From positions 1,703,047 through 1,767,046 of the forward strand of contig JACSVZ010000003.1 in the NCBI GenBank assembly GCA_014706295.1: a stretch of DNA of 64,000 nt. Direction: 5' to 3'. Position 1 is the stretch's first letter. The number at the start of each line of letters is the position of its first letter. The DNA is from Lycocorax pyrrhopterus obiensis. Lineage: Eukaryota; Chordata; Aves; Passeriformes; Paradisaeidae. Positions 23,701 to 35,700 of the stretch are shown here, one piece after another. The notes under the pieces were generated by a model. The model was given only the letters and a program-made list of their open reading frames with translations, did not search any database and was not told where the DNA came from. A program made the position numbers and the translations under genes.

Positions 23701-26700
23701 GCTCAGGGACGTCCAGGATGGATCAGAGTGTTCCACTCAGGGACCCCCAGGATGGAATGGAGCTGCTCAGGGACTCCCAGGATGAACTGGGGTGTTCCAC
23801 TCAGGAACCCCCAGGATGGGATGCAGCTGCTCGGGGACCCTTGGGATGGGACAGGGCTGCTTGGGGATCCCCAGGATGGGATGGAGCTGCTGAAGAACTT
23901 CCAGGATGGACCAGGCCATTCAACTCAGGGACCCGCAGGATGGGACAGAGCTGCTCAGGGACTCCTGGGATGTCACAGGGCTGCTCAGGGGCCTCTTGGA
24001 TGGTCCAGGGTGTTCCACTTGGGGACCCCTGGCATGGGACAGGGCTGCTCGGGGACCCCCAGGATGGGACCAGGCTGCTCAGAGACCTCTGGGATGGACC
24101 AGGGCATTCTGCCTGGCTGTTCCAGCGAGCTGCCAGCCATGGGAAGGATGCCCAAGGCAATGCCCTATATCCCCGTGGTATTTTTTTAAATGGATCCCAT
24201 AACGCCGTAATTATTCCTAATTGTCCTTGCTCAGGGACTTGGATGTCCCCAGGATACAGATGCGAGAGAGGGCTGCGTCCCCAGCTCGCTCATGCTATTC
24301 CAGGCTATTTTGGGAGCTTTAACCCTTGCTGGTGGGCACATCTCCGGGTGCTGGAGGGCAGCCACGGCACTGGGAAAAGGCTCGGGGTCCCCTGGCACTG
24401 CTGAGTTGGCTGCGTGGGGTGGCAGTGGAACAGCCAGGGCTCGTTTGCAATAAGATCCGACAGCTTTGCAGATTCCTGCCAAATGTCCTTCCCCCAGGGA
24501 AGCATTAGTTACAGCCACAAAAACTGCTCGTAGTGCCGGGTCTTTAAAGGAAATACAGACCCGAGGGAGAGAGCAGTGGCTGCTGGAGGGGGAGTGATGG
24601 TGGTGCCAGGCACTGCCCTCTGTGGCCTCAGGGGAGGTTTAGTTGGGATATTGGGGAATATTTCTTCATGGAAAGGGTTGTCCAGCGCTGTCCCCATCCC
24701 TGGAGGGATTTAACAGCCGTGTAGGTGTGGCGCTTGGGGACAAGGGTTGGTGGTGGCCTGGGCAGCGCTGGGGGAATGGACGGACTTGATGTTCTCAGCG
24801 GGCTTTTCCAGCCTAAACAATTCTGAGGTGCAGCTGGGGAGGGCAGGGTGGAAACCGCTGCGGGGACAGGCACAAACCCGCCCGAGGTGGTGGAGAGTGT
24901 GGGAGTGAGGCAGGGAATGGGATTGTCCGGGATGGGGCGGGGGGAGCAGGGAAGCGGCACCGGGACTCCTCGGTCAGCGCCTGTTCCGCAGCCATCCATC
25001 CCTCCCCCCGCAGCGGAGCAATGTTTGTAAACGCGGGGCTGGGAAACCTCTCCGAGCATCACCTGGAACACGTGACTTTTTGTTTTCCTGCTTTAATCCA
25101 AACCGGATTTCCCGGCGGACGGGGCGGTTCTGGAGCGGAGCCACACCAGACGCGGGTGGGGCGCGCCCGTGTCACCCTCAGGCAGCCCCGGGGCATTTTC
25201 GGGGGTGCTCCCGAGCATGGCAGGGTCACCTGGTGTGCCTGGGTTGGGGAGCAGGGCACAGCCTGGCTTTTAGGAGCTGGAAATCGGTACAGCATCCTCG
25301 GGGTGTGGAGCGGGTGGAGAGGAGGGGTCAGGCTGCGAAGGGGACGCAATGGGGGCTGTGGGGCCGGATCCTGTGCGGAGGGCTCGGAGGGGACCAGCAG
25401 CACGGGATGTCTCTGTGCCTCTGTGCCAGCAGGGAGTGTGCAGTCTGCCAAAGGAGAGGCCAGTGATGAAGATGAGGAGACGGAGTACTTCGATGCCATG
25501 GAGGATGCACCAGCTTTTATCACTGTAACCGCGGACCCCAAGCACCACAGGTACCACCCCCGGCCTACCTGGGAATGTGGGAAGGGCTGGGAAGAGCCGG
25601 TTTTCCTGCAGCAGCCCCTCCCATGGGGTCACTTTGTGGGTATGTCCCCCAAAACTTTCCCATCCTCTGTCCAGGAGTCCATCCTGTGTCCAGCTGCTCC
25701 TGCATTCCTGGAGCGAGGCTGAGGATGGCCCCAGCTGTAGTGAAGCAGCTGAGGAAGGGCAGGTGTCAGCCTGTGCTGTGGGAGAGCTGAGTCCTCTGCC
25801 CCTCAGCCGATGGGAGCTGGGAGTTGGAGGGAAATCCCTCGAGGTGTTGGGCAGAGGCAGGGAGCACCTTGCCTTCACAGAGTCATGGAATGGTTTGGAC
25901 TTGGAAGGGACCTTAAAGCTCCTCTCATCCCACCCCCTGCCATGGGCAGGGACACCTTCCACTATCCCAGGTTGCTCCAAGCCCCATCCAACCTGGCCTT
26001 GGGCACTGCCAGGGATCCAGGGGCAGCCACAGCTTCTCTGGGCACCCTGTGCCAGGGCCTCCCCACCCTCCCAGGGAACAATTCCTTCCCAATATCCCAT
26101 CCATCCCTGCCCTTTGTCTGCTGTCACCTGCTCTTACTCCTCCATGGACATCTGGGCTGGAGGAACCTGTGGTCTGACCCAGGGTCACATCACTGGGCTT
26201 GGGGACAAAAGCAGAGTCTCTGTGCCCCCAGGGCTGGGGCTGAGAATCCCTTCCTGTCCCCTCCTTAGAATCCCCTCCCAGCACCTGTGCCCAGCCTCTG
26301 TCACCCCTTTCCCTTCCCGCCAGCCCCCTGGGGTGGTGCAGGGAGATGCTCTGGGTGATGCTGCCCTGGCCCTGGCTATTCTGTCCCTGCTCTGCCCTTT
26401 CCCATGCTCACCAGCCGCTGTTTCCTTCCCACAGGCGCTCGGGCAGCAACCTGAGCGGGGCCAGCGAGGGCCACCCCGAGGACTGGAACCTGGAGGACAG
26501 CGTGAGTTGGCCGGGCAGAGCGGCAGGGATGGTCCTGGCGGGGTGGAACCAGGGCAGAGGGGGGGTTGTGAAGGGACCCCCCAGCTGGGTCCAGGTGCTC
26601 TGTGGTGGTTCCTCTGTGAGTCATGGGTGGGGGACAGATGTCAGTAGTCATCAGCATCCTAAACATTCTCCTGAGGGAAGCAGGAAGGTGCTGGGGGACA

Positions 26701-29700
26701 ACTGTACCGTATTTCCCTGGAGAACAGGCTTCCAGCGATGCTCCTCAGCTGTCTCCTGGGCTGTGGTTGCTGTTCCTGGGAGCTGCTGGGTCTGGTTGGG
26801 TCCAGCTTAAACCTGAGGTCCTTCTGTTGCTTCCACAGGTCTTTGAGAGCTCAAATCAAAGCAGCTACAATGAGTCCACGGGCAAAGATCTCCTGCCGAG
26901 GAAAAGGAGACGGAGTCGCATTCCCGACAAACCCAACTACAGCCTTAACCTCTGGAGCATCATGAAGAACTGCATCGGCAAAGAGCTCTCCAAGATCCCC
27001 ATGCCCGTGAGTCCCAGTGTCCCTGGCACCCAGGGCTGGCACAGGGGGCATCTTTGGGCAGCTCTTGGCTGTGCACAGGGCTTGGGGTACAGCTCTGGAT
27101 GGTCCTGCCGGTGCTGTGGTGGCACAGCAGCCCTGAGCAGGGACAGGAGGTTGTCACCAGGGACGGGATTCTGTGCTGGCAGAGCCCTCATGCTTGTCCT
27201 AGGATTGTGGAATGGGTTGGGTGGGAAGGGACCTTAAAGCCCATCCAGTGCCACCCCTGCCATGGGCAGGGACACCTTCCACTGTCCCAGGCTGCTCCAA
27301 GCCCCGTCCAGCCTGGCCTTGGACACTGCCAGGGATCCAGGGGCAGCCACAGCTTCCCTGGGCACCCTGTGCCAGGGCCTCCCCACCCTCCCAGGGAACA
27401 ATTCCTTCCCCATATCCCTTCCATCCCTGCCCTCTGGCAGTGGGAAGCCATTCCCTGTGTCCTGTCCCTCCAGCCCTTGTCCCCAAGTCCCTCTCCAGCT
27501 CTCCTGGAGCCCCTTTGGGCCCTGGAAGGAGCTCTGAGGTCTCCCTGGAGCCTTCTCCTCTCCAGGTGAGCACCCCCAGCTCTCCCAGCCTGGCTCCAGA
27601 GCAGAGGAGCTCCAGCCCTGGGAGCAGCCCTGTGCCTCCTCTGGACTGGCTCCAGCACATCCTTGCTCCAGGGTGAGCTGGAGCAGAGTGGACATTGCCT
27701 GAGTGTCCTCTGCAAATCCAGCTGTTGCAGAGGCATGGACGAAGCAGGACACTGTGAATCCCTGAGGATTCACGAAGAAGGGACCTTGTTGCTGCTGTTT
27801 TCCCCAGGGACAGGACACTCAGGGCTCAGCCCCACCTGCACCAACCACGGCAGGGCTGAGTTCCAGCCTAGGGGCTCAGAGAGCCTCATTTTCCTTACAG
27901 AGAGCAGCTTTTTGGTGAAAGAGGTGCTGGGGGAAGGATTTAGGATGCAGCTGGCTCAGCCCTGGGGGCAAAGGCTCCCTGTGATGGCCAGAAGGGGTTT
28001 GCTGGGCGGTGGAGCAGCCCCTCACATGGGCTGCACAGACCCATATTCATGGTTCATCCTTTGCTGGATAAAGGGGAAGGAGCACATTCCAGAGGCTGGG
28101 ATGCTGAATTGGTTGTGTTTTGTCTCCTCAGACAGAGCCTGAGTGAGAGCTCAGAGCTCTGGCTGAGAGTGATGAGCTGTCTCTTCCTTGTGCTGTTTCC
28201 AGCCGGGATGCACAGCCCAGCACCATCCAGTTCTGCAGCAGCAGCAGATCGGGGCATGATGGGCTCAGGAATAAGCTCAGGATGTGAAATTCCAGCAGGA
28301 AATTTGTACTTTTTCTATCAATCAAATCATCCTGGGAGCTGCTTGAGTCCAAACCTGAGGGTGGTGTGGAAGAGAGGAGGTTTAGATTAAATATAAAAAA
28401 ATACTGTTCCCTGGGAGGGTGAGGAGGCCCTGGCACAGGGTGCCCAGAGAAGCTGTGGCTGCCCCTGGATCCCTGGCAGTGTCCAAGGCCAGGCTGGACA
28501 GGGCTTGGAGCAGCCTGGGACAGTGGAAGGTGTCCCTGCCCATGGCAGGGGTGGCACTGGATGGGCTTTAAGGTCCCTTCCCACCCAAACCATTCCAGGG
28601 TTCTGTGAAATCCTGAAGGATCCCACGGTTCCTATGGAATGAGAAGGAAGGTCCTGCCAGAGATGCACCAGGATCCACCCCACAAGCTCAGCTGCACGTG
28701 GAAGTTCTTTGGGGGAGATTCCTGATGAATTAAGAGCATTTCTGAGATTCTCTGAGGTCTTCTGAGGTCCATCCCCTTCCCAGGGGTGTGATGCACTGAC
28801 AAACCTCTTGTGCCATCAGCTCCTTGGTTTTCCCTCTGAATGAACAAACCTGCAGCACTGCAAAGGAGGAAAACAGTTGTAGGAATTTGGAATTTGGGTG
28901 GATTCATCTTCTTGCCCCATGGAAGGGTTTTGCTCCCTGTTGCCTGAGCAGTGCTGAGGATGCAGCTGCTGGTTTTGTTGTCTGCATCTCTCCTGAGAAT
29001 TATTGCAAGTGATTTGCTCTTTATGTGGATTTGATGTTGCTCTTTCTCCCCAGCTCTCTCTTTCTGTGATGCTGTAAGATCCCTGCCACTTGCAGGCTAA
29101 ATCCCTGAGTGGAGAATCTAAAAAAAATATAAATCCTGGAATCTGGAGTTTGTTTTTTCTACTATGAAATATTTAACTTGGCTTGCAGAAGTGGTTCTCC
29201 CATCCTTCAGCCATCTGCTCCTCTTAAAATATATTTCTTTGTTTTGAACTGAAACTAAAAAGGCAGAAGACCTTTCGAGGCTCTGCCTTGCTTTCAGTTA
29301 TTTTTTAATTTCAGTATTTTCAGAGCGAAAAATAAGGGTGCTGTCATGGGACTGGAGTCCCAGGAGCAGGGAGACCCAAAACGGGGTTTTTCCAGGTTTT
29401 CTGGGCAGCTGGGTCAGTGTGGCACAGGGATGGCTTTCCCAGGAGGTGATGAGGGCAGGCTGGGGAGCAGCTCATCCCTGTCCTGTGGCCGGTGGGGTGC
29501 TGGCTGGGAGGCAGCAGGGAGCTGATCTCATTGTTGAGGCTCATTTTGGGGTCAGGGTGATAACCTGGGGTGATCCCTGATTGATAATCAGACTTCCCCA
29601 CACCCCAGCCCTTGATGCTGCCTGGCACGGATCAGGGAGCAGAGCACATATTCCCATCCTTTGGGCTTGGTGGTGATGCCTGAAGAGGCCTCCTAGAAAC

Positions 29701-32700
29701 AGAGACAGGACAGGAGTAAGGGAATAAAGGTCGGTATTTATTTGAAAGGCCTTCAAAGGTACCCCTGGGGAGCCAGAGACCACTGCCGAGATGGACCCCA
29801 AGGTGGACGCCAGGTCATGAGTTCTTCACACTTTTATAGGTTTGGTTCATTTGCATATCAGGGTTAATTCTCCAATTAGAGCTTCGGTTAATGATGTAAT
29901 TTCCTTTCCGCTTTCCCCCCTTAGAGGCTCTTTGGTTTATACTTTTTGGGCCTAGGACGGTCTGGGTGTCCTTGGAGAGCAGGCCCGGAGAGGCTTTGTT
30001 ATGTCTGCCCAGCACGAGAGAGCAGAATTAACAGGCTACAAGAAACTTCAGAGTTACACACTAAGCAGTACAGAATCTGAAAAATATAAAAGTTAAAACC
30101 TAAGGCATCAGTGGTGCCTTTTGGGGATCTCTGCTGCTTTCCTAACCCTGCCTCGTTCCCCTCCAGGTAAACTTCAACGAGCCCCTGTCCATGCTGCAGC
30201 GGCTCACGGAGGACCTGGAGTACCACGAGCTGCTGGACAAGGCGGTGAAGTGCGAGAGCTCCACGGAGCAGATGTGCTTTGTGGCTGCTTTCTCCGTGTC
30301 CTCCTACTCCACCACTGTCCACCGCACTGCAAAGCCATTCAACCCCCTCCTGGGGGAGACCTTCGAGCTCGACCGCCTGGAGGAGCTGGGATTCCGATCC
30401 CTCTGTGAGCAGGTGAGGGTTGGGGCTCCGTGGGAGGAGAGCCAGCGTCTCCCTGAGCCTTCCTCGGGCTCTTCTCCCAGCAATGGGATAAGGACAAGGT
30501 GGTGGAGGTGTCCAAGGAAGGACTGGATGTGGCACTCGGTGCTCTGGGCTGGAGACAAGGTGGGGATGGGTCACAGGTTGGACTTGATGAATTTGGCCCT
30601 TCATCCCCAGGTTTGGAGCCGTTGCTGCAGCAGTGCCAGGCTCTGCCACCAGCTCCTTGCAGGACACCCAGGTGTGGGCAAAGCCCTCCCTGGCGATGGG
30701 TGCCCAAACTTGTCGGACACCTGTGGAGCGCTGGCTTGAGGCAGGACAGCACCTCCCATCACCTCCTGTCGCATCCCACCCCCTCCCACCCCACCCCATC
30801 CCATCCCATCCCATCCCATCCCATCCCATCCCATCCCATCCCATCCCATCCCATCCCATCCCATCCCATCCCATCCCACCCCATCCCGCCCCACCCCACC
30901 CCATCCCACCTCTCCTGGCTGTGCTGCTCTGGGCAGTGATGGAGAACAGGCTGTGTGGGGTCTCCTGGCAGTGTGACCCTGTGCTTGTGACACAAGGAAG
31001 GTCCTGCAGTAGATAGTCCCCAGAATTCCTGGCTCTGCTGTCCCTCCACGCTCCCCAGAGCTGTGTGCCCGATGTCACCCAGCTCTGCACATCCCCAGAT
31101 GGTCCATCCCAGCCTGGACCATCTGGAGTGAGGTGGGACAGTGCCAGCCACAACCTGAGCCCTGGTGCAGCCCCGCTGCCTGCCCCGCTCCCAGGAGCAG
31201 GGTCAGAGGTGGCCTCATCCCTCGGCCACCCCAGCACTGTGGCTCTCACAGAGCTCAGGTTCAGCCACCTCAGCAGTGTCACACCTTCACTTCCCCTTGC
31301 CTGGCAGCAGTTCCTGGTCTGTCACCTGGTTTAGCCTGGGCCACTGGAAGTGGATGATTCCTTGCCAGGATCCATCCCTTAGCCAGCAGCCACCCTGACC
31401 CTCTTGGGGTGCAGCTGGAACTTCTGGGTGGATTTATCAGCTTCATGCCAGCTGTGGTGCCAAGCCCAGCGCTGCCTGTTGGGTACCTCTGGATACCTCA
31501 GACCACATTATTCCCAATCCTGCCTGTCCAGTACTGCTGGACACCCCTGACTGCATCATTCCCAAACTTTGTCATCCCTGATCTCACTCTTTCACCCCCC
31601 TCTTCACCACACTCCTTCCTCCATCCCTGTTCCCTCCCAAATAAATAACCTGCCTGGAATTACTTTCTCCGGTTGGTCCCAGTTTTCCTCTCTTATATCA
31701 GACCCAAATCTGATATTCCTGACCAATTCCAGACGCCTTTCCTACTGCTCTGAATTTTCCTTGGATGCTGCCTGTGCTGCTCAGCCCGCCAATGCGCCCA
31801 ACCAAGCAGTGATAATCCAGTGCCTGAAATCCAGTTATCCAAATAGGATTTCCTGCTGCTGGTGACTGGGATTTAATGGCGAGGCCTTGGCCCTGCCCGT
31901 GTGTGTAATCCAGAGCTCGGGGCGCTCAGCCTGTATTTACAGCAGGGAAATCATCCCGGAGCTCCGGGTGCGCTGTGGGGCCTGGGGTCTGTGGGTGCCG
32001 GTGCTGGGCAGCAGCTGAGACTGTGCCTGAGGGCAGATCCCTCTGCCTGGGATATTCCCGCTCCCACCTTTGTTTTGGGCAGCTTTTCCAGGGCAGGGCG
32101 ATGTGAGCACCATCCTCTAACAAGTCACTCTCTGGATTTAGGATGCTGTGGCCGCTTTTCCAGTCTGGTGTCTGTGTATGAGGGAAAAGCCGAACTCTTG
32201 CTGTGTGTTTTGGACAACTTGTGGGCCTATGTCCTCTGGGGTTTCCCAGGTGCTGTTCCACTGGGATTATTGGGGTGCCAGCACATCCGTGTTTCTCAAC
32301 CAGGATCCCAGGAAAGCAGGGCCGTGTCCTGGGATCGCGGAGCAGCAGGATCTCACAGCGATGGTTGCTCAAGTGAAGGTTTTATGGATCATGCTTTGGA
32401 ATGAGCCTTAGCAAATCCTGGCAGGATCCTGGCGTGTCTCCCTGTGCTGCCTGGGTGGGTCCCTGTGAGATTGTGGTGTCCAGGAGCACCCTTAGTGCCA
32501 AAGCTGATGTGGTGTCCAGGGCCTGGAGCACCCTTAGTGCCGAGCTGGTGTGGAGCTGTCACCTCTGCGAGCACTCAGCCGGGCTCTCCGGTGGCCGTGT
32601 CCTCACGGGCTGTGTCTCCTGTCCCCAGGTGAGCCACCACCCCCCGGCAGCCGCCCACCATGTGTACTCCAGGCGAGGGTGGACGTTGTGGCAGGACATC

Positions 32701-35700
32701 ACCATCTCCAGCAAGTTCAGGGGCAAATACCTCTCCATCATGCCACTGGGTAGGTGACGGCTTCTGGGGTTAACCGGGAGTGGTTTGTCTTGCACTGCTC
32801 GTGCAAAGCCTGAGTTAAAGAAACTGGGTCCTTGGGCTTTAGGAATTGCTTGGAGTCATCTGGGGCTCAGAGAATCTCCTGGGCTCACCTTGGGCTCAGT
32901 GAATTCCACCCCAAGCAATTTCAGGAGCCCAGATTTGTGCTCCTGATCCAGCGATCCAACGATCACACGTCTGCCCTGGAAGGGGAAATGATGCCAGCTG
33001 CAAAGGGAGGCTCCTTTGCTTTGGAAATATCCTGCTTGCCCAGGAATTGATTTCTCCTTCCATGATGTTTAAAGTTAACTTGCTGCCTGTTTTAACTCTC
33101 TCCCTGCCAGCCAAGTGCAATAAACTTCCTCCTTTCAGCATTTTATTTTCCTTCTGCCTGTCCCTGGGCTGAGCAGCATTCCCAGAGTGCCTGAATCAAC
33201 CAGGCAGCACATTTCTGACCTGCTTTTAAAATGAGCACTTCTGGCAGAGGGCAGAGGGCCTGGCAGGAGTTGTACCTCCCTTCCTGGAGCAGACGAGGGA
33301 GGGATGAATCCAGAGCCAGTCCTGGCTGGGGGATTCAGGGAGAGGGTTGGCCCTGAGGATGAGCACAGTGCTGGTGGTGGGCTCTGGGGGACATCTGAGC
33401 TCAGATCATTCCTCTCTCCACAGGCGCCATCCACCTGGAGTTCCACTCCAGTGGAAATCACTATGTGTGGAGGAAAGTCACCTCCACCGTGCACAACATC
33501 ATCGTGGGCAAGCTCTGGATCGACCAGGTGGGTGAGGGGACAGGTCCTGCCTGGCTCTGGGGGGCTGGAGGAGCACTGCCCCACTAGGGCGCACGCTGCT
33601 GCCACGATGGGAGGCTGTGCTTCCCTGGCAGGGATGGGAATGGCTTCTTGGAGCTCCTCATGGCTCTTCCCGAGGCCAGCAGGTGCTGGGGGTGGCTGGT
33701 GTGGGGGACAGCCACTGGTGCTGCTGTGCCCGGTGGTGGTTTGTGCCTGCACTCCTACTAACGCCTCCTCTGTCTCTCCCTGCTGTGGTTCTGTCTTTTA
33801 TCCAGTCTGGTGAAATAGAGATTGTTAACCATAAGTCCAAAGATAAATGCCAGCTGAAATTTACCCCCTACAGCTACTTCTCCAGGGATGTCCCCCGCAA
33901 GGTGAGTATCCAGTGATGACCCTGCTCCTTCAGGGGTCAGACCTGGCTCTTCCAGTTCCCAGTTCCGCTGGGATGAGCCCCAGCATGGGGCTCAGAGACT
34001 GCTCAGGCACCTCCAGCGTGGGTCAGCAGGGAGGGCTGGGTGGCACCTCCGTGTCCCGTGGTTTGGCTCTGATGTGCTGGAGCTGCATCTCTGAGACCTG
34101 GGAGGGGTTTGGTGGGTTGGACACCCCCTCGCAAGGCCAAGGCTGCCCCAGGAGACACAGCACCACATCCAGCCGCTCCAGCTGGGCACCTGGAGGCTGT
34201 GCTGTCCCTCTGGGCATTCCCAAACGCCACCAGAGCCATGTCCCCCCGCCAGGTGACGGGGGTGGTGAGCGACGCCGATGGCAAAGCCCACTACGTCATG
34301 TCCGGCACGTGGGATGAGAAGATGGAGTGCTCCAAGATCGTCCACAGCAGCCACGGCAGCACCAGCACCGAGGGCAAGCAGAAAACTGTCTACCAGACAC
34401 TGTCCCCAAAGGTCCTGTGGAGGAAGTACCCGCTGCCGTGAGTCCCCTGCAGTGGGATGGAACAGCGGGATGGGGATGGGGATGGGGATGGGATTTCCCA
34501 GGGCCCTGCAGGATGGGGGGGCTCATGTGCCCAGGCCTGAGGACATGTGGAACTTGGTGGGGCTGAGTGGCTTTTTCTGAGGTGGGAGAACAGGTTCCTG
34601 CAAGGGGAGGATGGTTTTGGGGACTCTTATGGGTGGGTTTGGGGCACTTGGGGGATTGGTTGGGTTTTTGGGGCCATGGGCTCTGCAGGGAGGGCTATTG
34701 GCCGCTTTGCCTTGCTGGTCATCGTGTCCCTTGGCCCTTGTGACCACAGCAAGGCTGGGCTCAAATTGGTCTCTGAGCCCTGGGAGCACCAAAGCTTTGG
34801 GGATATTCTGTTGGGATGGGGACTCCACCACTGCCCTGGGCAGCCTGTTCCAGCGCCTGCCCACCCTTTCCAGGAAGGAATTTTCCCTAATATCCAATCT
34901 AAAACTGCTGTGGTGCAACTTGAGGCCATTACCTCTCATCCCATGCCCTGTTCCCTGGGAGCAGAGCTCGACCCCCCCCTGGCTGCCCCCTCCTGTCAGG
35001 GAGTTGTGCAGAGCCACAAGGTCCCCCCTGAGCCTCCTTTTCTCCAGGCTGAGCCCCTTTCCCAGCTCCCTCAGCCACTCCTGGGGCTCCAGCCCCTTCC
35101 CAGCTCCGTTCCCTTCCCTGGACACGCTCCAGCCCCTCCAGGGCTCTCTTGTCAGGAGGGTCCCAGAGCTGCCCCAGCACTGGAGGTGCCCCAGCGGTGC
35201 CAGCACAGGGGACGGGCCCTGCCCTGCTCCTGCTGCCACCCCAGGGCTGGCACAGCACGAGTGGATCAGTGGGGCTGGGGGGCTGTGCCTGAGGTATCCC
35301 CCAGCCTCCATCCTGACCAGGCTCTCTGGATTCAGGGAAAACGCCGAGAACATGTATTTCTTCTCGGAGCTGGCGCTGACGCTGAACGAGCCCGAGGAGC
35401 GCGTGGCGCCCACGGACAGCCGGCTGCGCCCCGACCAGCGGCTCATGGAGAGCGGCCGCTGGGACGAGGCCAACGTGGAGAAGCAGAGGCTGGAGGAGAA
35501 GCAGAGAGCCGTGCGCCGGCGCAGGGAGGCTGAGGCCGTGGAGGCCCTGGAGGAAGGTGGGTGGAGGTGCTTTGGGATGGTTCCGGATGGTTCAAGATGG
35601 TTTGGGATGGTTTGGGATGCGGGGACTGCGCTGCCCGTGCTGTGGGATGAGTGTGGAGGATGGACCCTGCAAGGGGAGGGCGGCTCTGGGGGACCCTTGT

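Noticed and set aside
23079..24404. CRISPR-like or protein-repeat array
   Set aside because: Units are contiguous and degenerate with no unique spacers, and the host is a vertebrate. It is a minisatellite.
27188..27818. Recurring peptides such as [15 protein letters not shown] at many loci
   Set aside because: They are translations of the CR1 3' end, which is noncoding; the same DNA recurs at 25.9, 27.2, 28.5, 47.8, 51.7, 54.4, 55.6 and 62.1 kb.
29999..31282. A 427-codon minus-strand open frame with GWDGM repeats
   Set aside because: It crosses an OSBP2 exon in antisense and the CCATC microsatellite; the repeat peptide is a product of the pentanucleotide.
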